Origin: Gemmatimonadota bacterium
GTDB lineage: Bacteria > Gemmatimonadota > Gemmatimonadetes > Longimicrobiales > Gaopeijiaceae
Assembly (NCBI GenBank): GCA_030827315.1
Contig: JAURER010000022.1
Coordinates: 1-46,803 of the forward strand
DNA: 46,803 nucleotides
Direction: 5' to 3'
The notes below the pieces were generated by a model. That model did no database searches and was not told the origin of the DNA. It worked only from the letters and a program-made list of their open reading frames with translations. Position numbers and translations under genes: made by a program. Numbering within the stretch: the stretch's first letter is position 1; each line of letters starts with the position of its first letter. This document shows positions 8,038 to 17,461 of this stretch, in pieces.

Positions 8038-8390
8038 CAGGCCCCCTGCGGGCAGAGTTGGAAGAAGCTGAACGGGGTCGCGCGCAAGGTATCGCTCACG
8101 ACCTGCCACTGACGTCGCTGCAGGGTGAGCTCTTCGGAGCCCTGCTCGGTCAGCCGGTAGTATTTCCGGCGGCGCCCGGTCTCGGAGCGACCCCAGCTCG
8201 CCTTGACGAGTCCGTTTCGCTCGAGGCGGTGCAGGACGGGGTAGAGCATGCCGTCCGTCCACTGGAGCTCACCGCTCGAAAGCTCCTCCACGCGTTTGAT
8301 GATCGCGTAGCCATAGCTCTCGCCCTCGCTCAGGATCGCCAGAACCAGGGGGGTCGCCGAAGCGGCGACGAGGTCCTTGCCGATGTCCAT
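8037..8390 (-). CDS. PadR-family transcriptional regulator
   Basis: 117 residues with the PadR winged helix: LVLAILSEGESYGYAIIKRVEELSSGELQWTDGMLYPVLHRLERNGLVKASW, then the wing GRRRKYYRLTEQGSEEL. These proteins are dimeric repressors, many of them sensing small ligands or membrane stress. It is the first gene of a four-gene minus-strand operon and diverges from the methyltransferase gene at 8526; direct repeats in the shared 135-base gap are a plausible operator. ATG 8390 is chosen because the domain starts right after it; no strong Shine-Dalgarno is seen. Confidence 0.92.
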   Translation of the reverse strand: MDIGKDLVAASATPLVLAILSEGESYGYAIIKRVEELSSGELQWTDGMLYPVLHRLERNGLVKASWGRSETGRRRKYYRLTEQGSEELTLQRRQWQVVSDTLRATPFSFFQLCPQGA

Positions 8391-8428
8391 ACAGTCAGCC
8401 GTAGTGGGATTGTCTCGTGATCCCCGTG

Positions 8429-8451
8429 ATACATAGAGGCAGTATACATAG
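8429..8451. promoter_or_regulatory. Direct repeats, candidate PadR operator
   Basis: ATACATAG occurs at 8429-8436 and again at 8444-8451, a 15-base period, in an otherwise GC-rich gap between padR and the divergent methyltransferase gene. The second copy sits in GTATAC, a palindrome. On the minus strand the repeats read CTATGTAT and could overlap the padR -10. PadR sites often contain ATGT/ACAT halves. Autorepression is inferred. Confidence 0.45.
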
Positions 8452-8525
8452 CAGCGCGAGGTATAGGCAAGACATGGGGCGCCGAACGACTCATTGGGTC
8501 GTCCCCCTCGCATCCGGAGAAATCG

Positions 8526-9158
8526 ATGTCGGAGCCGAAGCCGCGCACGCCCGAGGCCCTCCTCGCCACCTTCGGCCCGATCGACATCTACGTCTTCGAT
8601 CAGCTCCTGCGCGGCCGCATCACCCCGGACATGCGTATCCTCGACGCCGGCTGCGGCCCGGGGAGAAACGCCGAGTACCTGATGAGGTGCGGAGCGGACC
8701 TCTACGGCGTCGACTCCGACCCGCGCCAGATCGCTCGGGTCCGAGGGCTTGCCGGCCGGGTCGCCCCGCAGCTCACCCCCGACCATTTCGTCGTAGCGCC
8801 CCTGTCGGATCTCCCGTTCGCGGACCACTTCTTCGGCGCCGTGATCTGCAGCGCGGTGCTCCACTTCTCGGAGAGCTCGGAGGCGTTCGAGGCCGCCATG
8901 GCCGAGATGTGGCGGGTGCTGGGGTCCGGGGGGGTGTTCTTTGCGCGCCTCGCTTCTTCCATCGGCATCGAAGACCGCGTGACGCGTCTTCACGACCGCT
9001 GGCATCATCTGCCCGACGGGAGCGATCGCTTCCTGGTGGACGAGGCGTATCTGGAGGGTGTCGTCTTGGCCCTCGGGGCCGAGCAGCTCGATCCGCTGAA
9101 GACGACGATCGTCCAGAACATGCGGGCGATGACCACCTGGGTGCTGCGAAAGAGCTGA
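8526..9158 (+). CDS. Class I SAM-dependent methyltransferase
   Basis: 210 residues. Motif I is RILDAGCGPGRNAEYL, followed by GVDSDPRQIARVR (acidic residue binding the SAM ribose), PLSDLPFADHFFGAVICSAVLHF (motif IV area) and MWRVLGSGGVFFARL (post motif). This pattern is of the Methyltransf_11/TehB-like group; the substrate cannot be told from sequence. GGAG at 8517-8520 sits 5 bases before ATG 8526. It is transcribed away from padR, so the shared gap could control both. Confidence 0.85.
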   Translation: MSEPKPRTPEALLATFGPIDIYVFDQLLRGRITPDMRILDAGCGPGRNAEYLMRCGADLYGVDSDPRQIARVRGLAGRVAPQLTPDHFVVAPLSDLPFADHFFGAVICSAVLHFSESSEAFEAAMAEMWRVLGSGGVFFARLASSIGIEDRVTRLHDRWHHLPDGSDRFLVDEAYLEGVVLALGAEQLDPLKTTIVQNMRAMTTWVLRKS

Positions 9159-9163
9159 GCCGG

Positions 9164-9718
9164 TCAGTTCATCGACGGATCGAACGGCATCCTGGAGAGC
9201 CGGAGGTACTCGGGACCCATCCGCTGAAGCACGCGACTCCACAGCAGTTCGGGGTTGTCGGTGAAGACGTCGTCCGGGAGCGCCGGCGTCACGATCCAGC
9301 TGTCTTGCTCCAGCTCGGCTTCGAGCTGCCCGGGGCCCCAACCGGCGTAGCCGGCGAAGACACGGGCGCGGACGATGGCCTCGCGGGTCCCGGGGGCAAT
9401 CTCGCCGATGACGAAGCCGATGGTCTGCAGGACGGGCATGTCGGCGGCGCCCTCGGAATCGAAGTCGGCGAGTAGCACCACGCCCTCCGGCTGAACGGGT
9501 CCACCCTGGAAGACCGGATCCCTGGGCGGAACCAGATCCGCGAGATCGGGCACGGCATCCTTCGCTTCGACGTCGAGCGCGCGGTTGAGCACCACGCCGA
9601 GAGCTCCTTCCGCGTTGTGTTCTCCCAGGAGAACGACGGTGTGCCGGAAGTTTGGGTCGAACAGCCCCCCCGACGAGACGAGGAGGTTTCCGCGCAGGCT
9701 GTTGGTCTCTGCAGGCAT
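9164..9718 (-). CDS. YqgE/AlgH family protein (UPF0301)
   Basis: 184 residues with the family marks: LRGNLLVSSGGLFDPNFRHTVVLLGEHNAEGALGVVLNR near the N-terminus, FQGGPVQPEGVVLL in the middle and ARVFAGYAGWGPGQLEAELEQDSWIV, then the DVFTDNPELLWSRVLQRMG tail. Length is typical. The biochemical role of the family is unsettled (AlgH was named from alginate regulation in Pseudomonas). ATG 9718 is chosen because the conserved region begins ten residues later. It lies 100 bases behind the propeller-amidohydrolase operon on the same strand. Confidence 0.9.
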   Translation of the reverse strand: MPAETNSLRGNLLVSSGGLFDPNFRHTVVLLGEHNAEGALGVVLNRALDVEAKDAVPDLADLVPPRDPVFQGGPVQPEGVVLLADFDSEGAADMPVLQTIGFVIGEIAPGTREAIVRARVFAGYAGWGPGQLEAELEQDSWIVTPALPDDVFTDNPELLWSRVLQRMGPEYLRLSRMPFDPSMN

Positions 9719-9818
9719 GAAGGCTCCGCGGGTCGGGGTCTTCTGTTGATTCCGCCCGGTGTGAAGGAGGGGGCGGTCTCGCGTCGCCGCGAAGCCGCCG
9801 CCCTCCGTCACGTACCGG

Positions 9819-12800
9819 TCAGCGCCGGGACCCGTCCGGACCGATGCCGGAATTCGGGACGGGCGGCGACTCGGTCGGACGCTCGCGGTCGAGCGGGCGC
9901 GCCTCCGGGTAGATCTCGTCCAGGGTCTCTGCGTCGTAGATGCGTCCGTCCTTCATGACGTGTTCGATGTCCACGGTGTTCCGCAGATCGTCGAGCGGAT
10001 TACTTCCGAGGATCACGATGTCTGCGAACTTGCCCACCTCGATGCTGCCCAGGTGCTTTCCGAGGCCGATCGCTTCCGCCCCCAGCCTCGTGGCGGCCCT
10101 GAGGATGTCGTGGTTCGAGGCGCCACCTGAGCCCATCGCCCACATCTCCCAGTGGAAGCCCACGCCCTGGATCTGGCCGTGGCTTCCGACGCCCATGCGG
10201 CCGTCGCCCTCGAGCATCTTCTTCACGAATTCCCCGTGACGCGGGAAAACGTATTCCTCCGGGAGGAACCACCCGGCCTGTCCGGGGCTTCCGCCCGCGC
10301 CAGGTCCACGACGTCGGGCCCGGGTGTCGAGGTTCGCTTCGGGCACGAAGGCATTCAGCTTCGGGTCGTCGTGAACGTTCTCCGTGGCGTAGAAGAAGTT
10401 CTCGCCGAACGGCCCGCCGTACGACACCACCAGTGTGGGCGTGTTGGTGGTGCCCGACGCCGCGAAGAGCTCCACGACATCGGAGTAGATCGGCGCGATC
10501 GGCAGGTTGTGCTCGATGCCTGCGTATCCGTCGATCGCGTGGGTCATGTCGAGCCGGAAGTCGAGCCCGCCCTCCGTGGTGGGCATGATCTCGAGCTCCC
10601 GGGCCGCCTGGATGACCCACTGACGCTGCTGCCGGTTGCCGGTCATGTACATCTTGAGCGTCTTGGTGTCGAAGTACTCGGCGTAGCGCCGGAGTACCGA
10701 TTTCGCGTGATTGGCGTCCCGGATGTTCTCGCCGACGAAGACGCCGGGCCCGGTCGAGTAGACGCGCGGTCCGATCAGGTCTCCGGTGAGGACCCGGTCC
10801 GTGTAGCTCAGGACGTCGGTGAACGCGGTCTGCGGGTCGCGTGTCGTGGTGACGCCGTATGAGAGGGTGGCCAGGTACTGCCACACTTCCTCGGGGTGGA
10901 TCTCCGGCACCAGCCACATGCTGTGGTAGTGCGTATCCACGAAGCCGGGCACGAGCGTCCGGCCCGTGACGTCGATCTCCCGCGCGCCTTCGGGGACCTC
11001 GACCGAGTCCGCCGGCCCGACCGCCACGATGCGGTTGTCGGTCACTACGACCACGCCGCGCTCGATCACGTGCGGCGTCCGGGCGGAGTCACCCGGTAGG
11101 TCGGCCATCGTGATGATCCGGCCGCCGATCAGCGCGACCGTGCCGCGGGGGATGTCGCGGGGCAGGGTCACCTCGATGGCGCGTTCGGTCGGCTCGTAGG
11201 CCTCGGTAGTGTCTGCCAGGAGTTCGTCCTCGCCGTCCCGGACCCGGCGGGCCTTCGTCGCCACCTCCTCCGCGGCGGCGCGGATGGAGTCCGCCCGCGC
11301 GAGGAGTGAATCGGCGACGACCTGCACGGAATCGGCGGCGAGCCGGCGGATGTCCGCCGTGATCTCTTCGGGTACGTCGGCGTCGGCTTTTCGCAGGCTG
11401 TCCGCCTCGGCCCTCCGATTTTTGAGCGTGTCGGACACGGCCAGAGCCCGCGCTCGGATCAACGCCCGCGCGTGCCCGGTGGCCTCCTCTGCCTCCTCCT
11501 CGGCCTCCACGCCGTCCAGGTCGTACGTGAAAAGCACCTTGCCCATGGCCCAGTGGAGTGCCGAGCCGTCGGCGGCCCACACGGGGAACTCGCCACCGAC
11601 GTCGGTGAGCTTGCGCACGGGTACCGGCGACGCGTCGAGGTTCGTGAGGACGATGTTCGGGGGATCCTCGCCGACTTCCGCCAGCTCGATCACGAAGATG
11701 TCGTTTCCGAACTGCGTGAACGCCCGGTCCCCCTCCGGCGAGAGCATCGCGAGGCCCGCAGGTGAGGGCCCTCCCGGCTCGGCCGGGGGCGTCGGATCCG
11801 TCGGGTCGGGTCCCTGCTTCCAGGGAAAGACCCGACGCGGGAGGTACTCCCACTCGTTCGGGTGAGGACTCGCGTAGCCGGGCACGCCCTGCCGGCCCAG
11901 CACCCGCAGGTGCCGCTTGACGTCCGTGCCGTCCCAGCGGAAGGACACCAGGCCCTCGATCGGGCTGTACGCGTAGATCCGGTCGGGCTGACTCGATGCG
12001 AAGTGGGCCACGTCCCGTGAGCCCGTCGGGGAGATCACCGTGGCCTCGCCACCGGTCGCGGGTACCCACACAAACTCCCCGCCGACGGCCCCGAAGAACG
12101 GGTCGGACGCCTCCTTCAGCTGCCGGGCTGCGGCGCGCGTGGCGACGATGCGCCCGCCGTCCGGAGACCACGCCGGGTTGGCGTAGAGTGCCGCGACGGC
12201 GCTCAGCCGGGTGGTTGCCCCTCCGGCCGCCGGAACCTTCATGATGTGCCCGCCGTCCGCGTCGTCCCATGTCACGTAGCCGATCCAGGCTCCGTCGGGC
12301 GACCAACGCGGGTGGAACTCGCCCACGTCCGCTTCGGTGAGCCTCCGGCTGTCGCCGTCCGGAAGCTCCCGAATCCAGAGTCGGTCGAAGGCCGTGAAGA
12401 CGACCCGCGTGCCATCCGGTGAGACGGAGGGGCTGCGGATCTGCGAGGCCGTGACGGTGGCGGTCGTGTCGATGTCGTAGTCGAAGCGGACCTCCGGCCC
12501 GATGGCGACCTCGACCGGCACCTCGAAGGGGATCTCAGTCGCCTCGCCGCCGTCCATGGGGACGTTCCAGATGCGGCCACCGTACGACACGACGATCGCC
12601 GACCCGTCAGGCATGAAGGCGTAGCCGGGCAGGAGGTCGAGCGGCGCCCGCGACTCCTGATCGTCTCGCTGCACCGGGTAGGCGAGCCACTCCTCATCGC
12701 CGGTGACGAGATCACGCTTTCGCAGGCCCGTGTCGGCGTCGTATCGCGTTCCGTATACGAGCCAGCGCCCGTCCGGAGACACCGCCGGCCGAAAACCGGA

Positions 12801-13529
12801 GCCGTACCGGTTGGTCATGACCGTCGAAACGCCGGTCTCCCGATCGTACCGGTAGAGCTGGTAGCGGGGGAGGCGCGCGTTGTACTGCCAGTCCCCGGCG
12901 CCTCCCGCGTACCAGATGTATCGGCCGTCGGGGGTCGGGGCCGCGCCCACCATCTTCATGGCGGCCGGGGGATCGCCGAGCGTCAGCGGAGTGCCTCGCT
13001 CGGCGTGGTACAGGTAGAGCTTCGCCGGGGCCCCGAGCGGGCCGGACGCTCGGCTGACCACCACGTACGCGCCGTCCGGAGTCCATTCGGGAGAGGTGAA
13101 CAGGTTCCCGTTGCCCTGCGACACCTGGGTCGTGTCGGTACGGTCCAGGCGCATGGTCCAGAGGTTGTCGCCGCCGCTGCGGTCCGACACGAAGGCCACG
13201 GACGCCCCGTCCGGGCTGAAGCGGGGCTGCGTGTCGAACGACATCCCCGTCAAAAGGGGTGAAGCCACGCCCCCGGTGACGGGCATGGTGTAGAGGTCAC
13301 CCAGCAGGTCGAACACGAGGGTCCGCCCGTCAGGGCTCACGTCCAGCGAGATCCACGTCCCCTCCCGGGCCGTGAACTCGGCGGTCCGGGTACTCCGGAG
13401 CGGGAGCGGGTCTGGCCGGCCGCCCGGACCGCCGGGACGTGCCTGCCCGGCGAGCGGTGCCGACGCGAGGGCGGCGAACAGCGACGTCGCCAGCACTCCC
13501 CGGGTGACGCACTTCGCGGCGCGGCTCAC
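9819..13529 (-). CDS. Secreted PD40 beta-propeller / amidohydrolase fusion, second of a tandem pair
   Basis: 1236 residues. A signal peptide (cleaving near PLAG-Q) is followed by two sets of TolB-like PD40 blades (repeated SPDGRTLVFDLLGDLY, FSPDGASVAFVSDRSGGDNLW, WSPDGAWIGYVTWDD), then an amidohydrolase barrel from about residue 800 with the H-x-H site GFVDTHYHSMW near 866, the LKMYM Lys strand, GIEHNLP, and GVGSHGQIQG near the C-terminus. Between propeller and barrel sits an extra charged Ala/Glu/Arg segment of about 110 residues (GHARALIRARALAVSDTLKNR... onward), probably coiled coil, that the paralogue lacks. GTG 13529 overlaps the upstream stop as GTGA, so the two are coupled. The usual late Asp ligand context (GTD) reads GSH. 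Probably a periplasmic or extracellular hydrolase of peptide-like or cyclic amide substrates; substrate unknown. Confidence 0.88.
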   Translation of the reverse strand: MSRAAKCVTRGVLATSLFAALASAPLAGQARPGGPGGRPDPLPLRSTRTAEFTAREGTWISLDVSPDGRTLVFDLLGDLYTMPVTGGVASPLLTGMSFDTQPRFSPDGASVAFVSDRSGGDNLWTMRLDRTDTTQVSQGNGNLFTSPEWTPDGAYVVVSRASGPLGAPAKLYLYHAERGTPLTLGDPPAAMKMVGAAPTPDGRYIWYAGGAGDWQYNARLPRYQLYRYDRETGVSTVMTNRYGSGFRPAVSPDGRWLVYGTRYDADTGLRKRDLVTGDEEWLAYPVQRDDQESRAPLDLLPGYAFMPDGSAIVVSYGGRIWNVPMDGGEATEIPFEVPVEVAIGPEVRFDYDIDTTATVTASQIRSPSVSPDGTRVVFTAFDRLWIRELPDGDSRRLTEADVGEFHPRWSPDGAWIGYVTWDDADGGHIMKVPAAGGATTRLSAVAALYANPAWSPDGGRIVATRAAARQLKEASDPFFGAVGGEFVWVPATGGEATVISPTGSRDVAHFASSQPDRIYAYSPIEGLVSFRWDGTDVKRHLRVLGRQGVPGYASPHPNEWEYLPRRVFPWKQGPDPTDPTPPAEPGGPSPAGLAMLSPEGDRAFTQFGNDIFVIELAEVGEDPPNIVLTNLDASPVPVRKLTDVGGEFPVWAADGSALHWAMGKVLFTYDLDGVEAEEEAEEATGHARALIRARALAVSDTLKNRRAEADSLRKADADVPEEITADIRRLAADSVQVVADSLLARADSIRAAAEEVATKARRVRDGEDELLADTTEAYEPTERAIEVTLPRDIPRGTVALIGGRIITMADLPGDSARTPHVIERGVVVVTDNRIVAVGPADSVEVPEGAREIDVTGRTLVPGFVDTHYHSMWLVPEIHPEEVWQYLATLSYGVTTTRDPQTAFTDVLSYTDRVLTGDLIGPRVYSTGPGVFVGENIRDANHAKSVLRRYAEYFDTKTLKMYMTGNRQQRQWVIQAARELEIMPTTEGGLDFRLDMTHAIDGYAGIEHNLPIAPIYSDVVELFAASGTTNTPTLVVSYGGPFGENFFYATENVHDDPKLNAFVPEANLDTRARRRGPGAGGSPGQAGWFLPEEYVFPRHGEFVKKMLEGDGRMGVGSHGQIQGVGFHWEMWAMGSGGASNHDILRAATRLGAEAIGLGKHLGSIEVGKFADIVILGSNPLDDLRNTVDIEHVMKDGRIYDAETLDEIYPEARPLDRERPTESPPVPNSGIGPDGSRR

Positions 13530-16500
13530 CGGTCACCTCCCGGGATCCCGGCGCGGACGCTGGGCGCCGTGTGTCTCCATGGTTCGTCCGGCGCAGGGCG
13601 TTGCCTGGGCCAGATTTCGTCGAGGGTGTCTCCGTCGTAGAGTCGTCCGTTCATCATGACGCGATCGATGGTGTTGGTGTTGCGGATGTTCTGGAGCGGG
13701 TCGGCGTCGAGAATCACGAGGTCGGCGAGCTTGCCGGGCTCGATCGAACCGAGATCCCCGCCCAGACCCAGCGCCTCGGCGCCCATGAGGGTCGCGGCTC
13801 TCAGGGCCGCGTGCTCGTCCATCCCACCGCTCTGGAGGGTCCAGAGCTCCCAGTGGTAGCCCAGCCCCTGGAGCTGCCCGTGGCTCCCCACGCCGGTTCG
13901 GCCGCCGCCCTCGACCAGCTTGGCGAGCCACGCCGAGTGCTTCCGGAACGCGTACTCGTCGTCCATGAACCAGCCGCCCGGGCCAGGCCCGCTGGTCTGC
14001 AGCCTGCGCGCCTTGCCGTCGATCTCGGCCTTCGGCGTGAAATGGTTCAGCTTCGCGTCGCCGACCACGTCCTCGTTGGCGTAGTACCAGTTTTCGGCCC
14101 AGGGGCCGCCGTAGCTCACGAGCAGGGTGGGGGTGTTCACCGTTCCCGACGCCGAGAAGAGCCGCACGACGTCGTCGAACGCCGGTACGATGGGCATGGT
14201 GTGCTCCACGCCGGGATATCCGTCGGCCGCGTGCGTCATGTTGAGGCGGTAGTCGAGACCGCCCTCGGTGGTGGGCATCAGGCGCAGCTCGCGAGCCGCC
14301 ATGATGAGCCACTGGCGCTGCCTGCGGTTGCCCGACATGTACATCTTGAACGTCTTGGTGTCGTAGTAGTCGCTGTACTTCTGCAGCACATCGCGCGCGT
14401 GCTCGTAGCTCCGGCTCTGATCACCGGCGAAGACACCCGGGCCCGTGGAATAGACGCGCGGGCCCGTCATCCGCCCCGCGCGCACCATGTCCTCGTAGGA
14501 GAGCACGTCCGTGGTGGCCGTCTGGGGATCGCGCGTCGTGGTGACGCCGTAGGCGAGATTCGCCTGGTAGATCCAGGGGCGCGCCCAGTGGAAGTCCCAG
14601 AGGTTCCACATGTGCGCGTGCGTGTCCACGAATCCCGGAACGATCGTCTTGCCCGTGACGTCGACGACTTCGGCACCCGGGGGCACGGCCCCGGGTCCGT
14701 CGGAAACCGACGTGATCCGGTTGTCGGTCACGACGATGTCGGCGTTCTCGAGGATCTCGTCACCGTTCATGGTGATGGCCCGCGCTCCCCTGAGTACGAC
14801 GGTGCCCCTCGGAACGTCACGCGGCGCTTCGACCGCGATCCGTGTTTCGGCCGGTGCGTACCCGGGCGTGCGCGCCTGGTCGAGATCGTACGTGAAGAGC
14901 GCGTTGCCGAGCGACCAGTGCACGGTGCGTCCGTCGGCGGCCCACGAGGGAAATTCCGCGCCGAGCTCGTTCAGCTTCCAGACGGGCACCGCGGCCGAAT
15001 CGGGCTTGAACACGTCGACGGAGGGGAGCGTCGCCCCGAGGTCGGGGACGGTCACCGCGTAGACGTCGTTGCCGATCTGCGCGAGTGCGAGGTCTCCCTG
15101 CGGTGCCATCCGGACGGACCCCGCGATGCGCCGGGGGATCAGCTCCCGCGGCGCTCCGTCCTCTTCCTCGAACTCCCGGGGCAGCACGAGATCGGACGTC
15201 TCGGACACCGCGTACCGGTCCGGCGCGCTGCCGGCCGAGAGGTCGACGCGCGAGGTGACCTGGAGGTGGAGCTTCACGTCGGTGTCGTCCCAGCGCGCGG
15301 ACGACAGGGCGAAGGTTCGCTCGCCCGAAGCCGGGGAGCCCGGCACCGGGTCCGCCTCCGCCGAGCCGTAGTAGAAGATCCGGTCGGGGTCGGAGGTGAA
15401 GTGCGGCGCCTCGCGTCCGTTCGTCGGGCCGATGACCGTGACGTCGCCGCCGCCCGCGGGCACCCAGACGAAGTCGGAATCCAGGCCGAATCCGATGAAG
15501 GGATCGATGGCCTCCTGGATGTTCCGCCGGGACGAGCGGATCGCGACCACCCGCGACCCGTCCGGTGACCAGGCGAGCTGCTGGTAGTACGCCGGGACCC
15601 GGGTGAGCGTCCGGGCCTCCCCTCCACGGGCCGAGACGCGACGGATGTGACCTTCGCCGGCGTCGTCGTTCCAGGTGACGTAGGCGATCTGCGTTCCGTC
15701 CGGGGACCACACGGGGTGGTACTCGCCCCATTCGTCATCGGTGAGCCGCTGCGGCGTGCCGTCCGGCAGGGTCGCCACGTAGAGGCGATCGAGCGCCGTG
15801 AAGGCGACCCTCGTGCCGTCGGGAGACGGGCGGGCGTCACGGATCTGCTTCACGGTAAACGTCGGCGAGTCCTCGACCGGATACTCGAAGTCCACCTCGG
15901 GCCCGATCCCGACCTCCACGTCGGCCGAGAACTCGATCTCGGTCGGTGCCTGTCCGTCGATTGGCACCCGCCAGATCCCACCACCGTACGACATGATCAC
16001 GGCGCTTCCGTCCGGCGTGAAGGCGTAGCCCGGCAGCACGTCCATCGAGGCCGTCGATTCCTGGTCGTCGCGCTGGATGGGGAAGACGAGCCAATCCTCC
16101 TCGCCGGAGGCGAGGTCCCGGATCCGCAGCCCCGTGTCGGCGTCGTGCCGGCTGCCGTAGACGAGGCGCGTGCCGTCGGGTGAGAGCGCCGGGCGGAATG
16201 CCGAGCCGTACCGGCTCGTCATCGGTGTCTGCGTGCCGGACTCGCGATCGTACACGAACAGCTGGTACTGCGGGAGCACGGCGTTGTACTCCCACGAGCC
16301 ACGCCGTTGCGCGTACCACACATAGCGTCCGTCGGCGTCGACGGCCGCACCGAGCATGCGAAGGGCGGGCGGTCCGCCGACCATCTCCAGGCCGGTGCCG
16401 CCCTCCGTGTGGTAGAGCCACAGCTTCTCGAGACCCGCCCGCGGGGCGGCGCGGGACACGAGGACGTACCTCCCGTCCGGCATCCACTCGGGTGAGACGA

Positions 16501-16906
16501 AAGCGCTGCCGATGCCCTTCGTGAGCTGGGTCGGCTCCCCCCCCTCGGCCGGCAGGATCCAGACGTTGTCGTCTCCGCTCCGGTCGGACACGAATACGAT
16601 TCTGTCACCCTGGGGACTGAAGCGGGGTTGCATGTCGTGGCCCATACCCTCCGTGAGGCGCCGCGCCTGCCCGCCGGTGATCGGCATCGCGTACAGGTCG
16701 CCGAGGAGATCGAAGACGATGGTCTGGCCGTCGGGGCTCACGTCGAGCGAGATCCACGTGCCTTCCGTGGCCGTGAACCGCGCGAAGCGCGCCGGCTCGA
16801 GCGGCAGTCCGCGGTCAGGGTCGAGATCCACCTCCTGCGCCAGGACGGGCGCTCCCAGAAGGAGGGCGGCGATCGGGAGAACGAGAGCTCGAAGGGACCC
16901 AGGCAT
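13526..16906 (-). CDS. Secreted PD40 beta-propeller / amidohydrolase fusion, first of a tandem pair
   Basis: 1126 residues from ATG 16906, which places the signal peptide (SLRALVLPIAALLLGAPVLA-Q) at the N-terminus; the open frame runs on upstream without sense. Layout equals its neighbour: propeller blades (WISLDVSPDGQTIVFDLLGDLY, FSPQGDRIVFVSDRSGDDNVW, WSPDGTQIAYVTWND) and a C-terminal amidohydrolase with GFVDTHAHMWN near residue 763, FKMYMSGNRRQRQW, GVEHTMPIVP and GVGSHGQLQG. It lacks the charged insert of the downstream copy: the barrel follows directly after FTYDLDQARTPG. Tandem duplication with later divergence is the simplest history. The pair is probably co-expressed and exported. A metal-dependent hydrolase; the substrate cannot be named. 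Confidence 0.88.
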   Translation of the reverse strand: MPGSLRALVLPIAALLLGAPVLAQEVDLDPDRGLPLEPARFARFTATEGTWISLDVSPDGQTIVFDLLGDLYAMPITGGQARRLTEGMGHDMQPRFSPQGDRIVFVSDRSGDDNVWILPAEGGEPTQLTKGIGSAFVSPEWMPDGRYVLVSRAAPRAGLEKLWLYHTEGGTGLEMVGGPPALRMLGAAVDADGRYVWYAQRRGSWEYNAVLPQYQLFVYDRESGTQTPMTSRYGSAFRPALSPDGTRLVYGSRHDADTGLRIRDLASGEEDWLVFPIQRDDQESTASMDVLPGYAFTPDGSAVIMSYGGGIWRVPIDGQAPTEIEFSADVEVGIGPEVDFEYPVEDSPTFTVKQIRDARPSPDGTRVAFTALDRLYVATLPDGTPQRLTDDEWGEYHPVWSPDGTQIAYVTWNDDAGEGHIRRVSARGGEARTLTRVPAYYQQLAWSPDGSRVVAIRSSRRNIQEAIDPFIGFGLDSDFVWVPAGGGDVTVIGPTNGREAPHFTSDPDRIFYYGSAEADPVPGSPASGERTFALSSARWDDTDVKLHLQVTSRVDLSAGSAPDRYAVSETSDLVLPREFEEEDGAPRELIPRRIAGSVRMAPQGDLALAQIGNDVYAVTVPDLGATLPSVDVFKPDSAAVPVWKLNELGAEFPSWAADGRTVHWSLGNALFTYDLDQARTPGYAPAETRIAVEAPRDVPRGTVVLRGARAITMNGDEILENADIVVTDNRITSVSDGPGAVPPGAEVVDVTGKTIVPGFVDTHAHMWNLWDFHWARPWIYQANLAYGVTTTRDPQTATTDVLSYEDMVRAGRMTGPRVYSTGPGVFAGDQSRSYEHARDVLQKYSDYYDTKTFKMYMSGNRRQRQWLIMAARELRLMPTTEGGLDYRLNMTHAADGYPGVEHTMPIVPAFDDVVRLFSASGTVNTPTLLVSYGGPWAENWYYANEDVVGDAKLNHFTPKAEIDGKARRLQTSGPGPGGWFMDDEYAFRKHSAWLAKLVEGGGRTGVGSHGQLQGLGYHWELWTLQSGGMDEHAALRAATLMGAEALGLGGDLGSIEPGKLADLVILDADPLQNIRNTNTIDRVMMNGRLYDGDTLDEIWPRQRPAPDEPWRHTAPSVRAGIPGGDR

Positions 16907-17461
16907 GCGTTTCCACTCCGGGAATGGGCGCCGGACAAGTCGACTCGCACGCGCTCGGTCGGTCTCGCACACGTGCGACGGAACGCGGGAGATTAATGGC
17001 AGATGGCGCTCGATGCCACGGAGAACGGTGCGGTGGCTTCGAGCACGAGCGCGGCTGGGCCCGACCGTTTGCGGAGACGGCCGGAGAGCGTGAAAATGGA
17101 CCCGGACGCCGCACCCCGAATGGAGGAGCACCTTGCAGCGCGAGGCCGGCACCACCCAGACCCCCCGACTCCCGCTCCAGCGGCTCGTTTCGGGTCCCTC
17201 CAACGTCGATGGGCGGCGCGGGTCGGCCGCCTGGCCGGACCCTGGGAACGCGGGCGGCCGGTCCGGGCCACGATGAGACTCACGGCGCGTGAGCACCCGG
17301 CGGCGGTCAAGCGCTACGCGCACGTGTCGCCGGCCCCGCCCTGGACGCGTCGATGCGGTCGCACGTGCCCCGGCACCTCACACGGATGCACCCTCGGGAG
17401 GGGGCACCGCGGTCCTCATGTCGCGCATGGCTCCCGCCGGCGGGTCCTGGCGGTTTGGGAC
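16907..17461. other. 555-base gap without a convincing gene
   Basis: Upstream of the propeller-amidohydrolase operon. Frames here (17003 onward on plus, 16993-17310 on minus) are rich in Arg/Pro/Ala and resemble no family. The promoter of the operon should lie in the first part, but I see no clear -35/-10 pair. Confidence 0.5.

Noticed and set aside
5473-8112. 879-codon open frame on the plus strand
   Set aside because: It lies antisense to the four-gene PadR operon, has Arg/Glu/His-rich low-complexity sequence without family motifs, and the opposite strand carries clear domains and coupled starts.
13571-15568. 665-codon open frame on the plus strand
   Set aside because: It is the antisense shadow of the propeller-amidohydrolase gene; composition is dominated by Arg, Val, His and Gly, as GC-rich antisense frames are.
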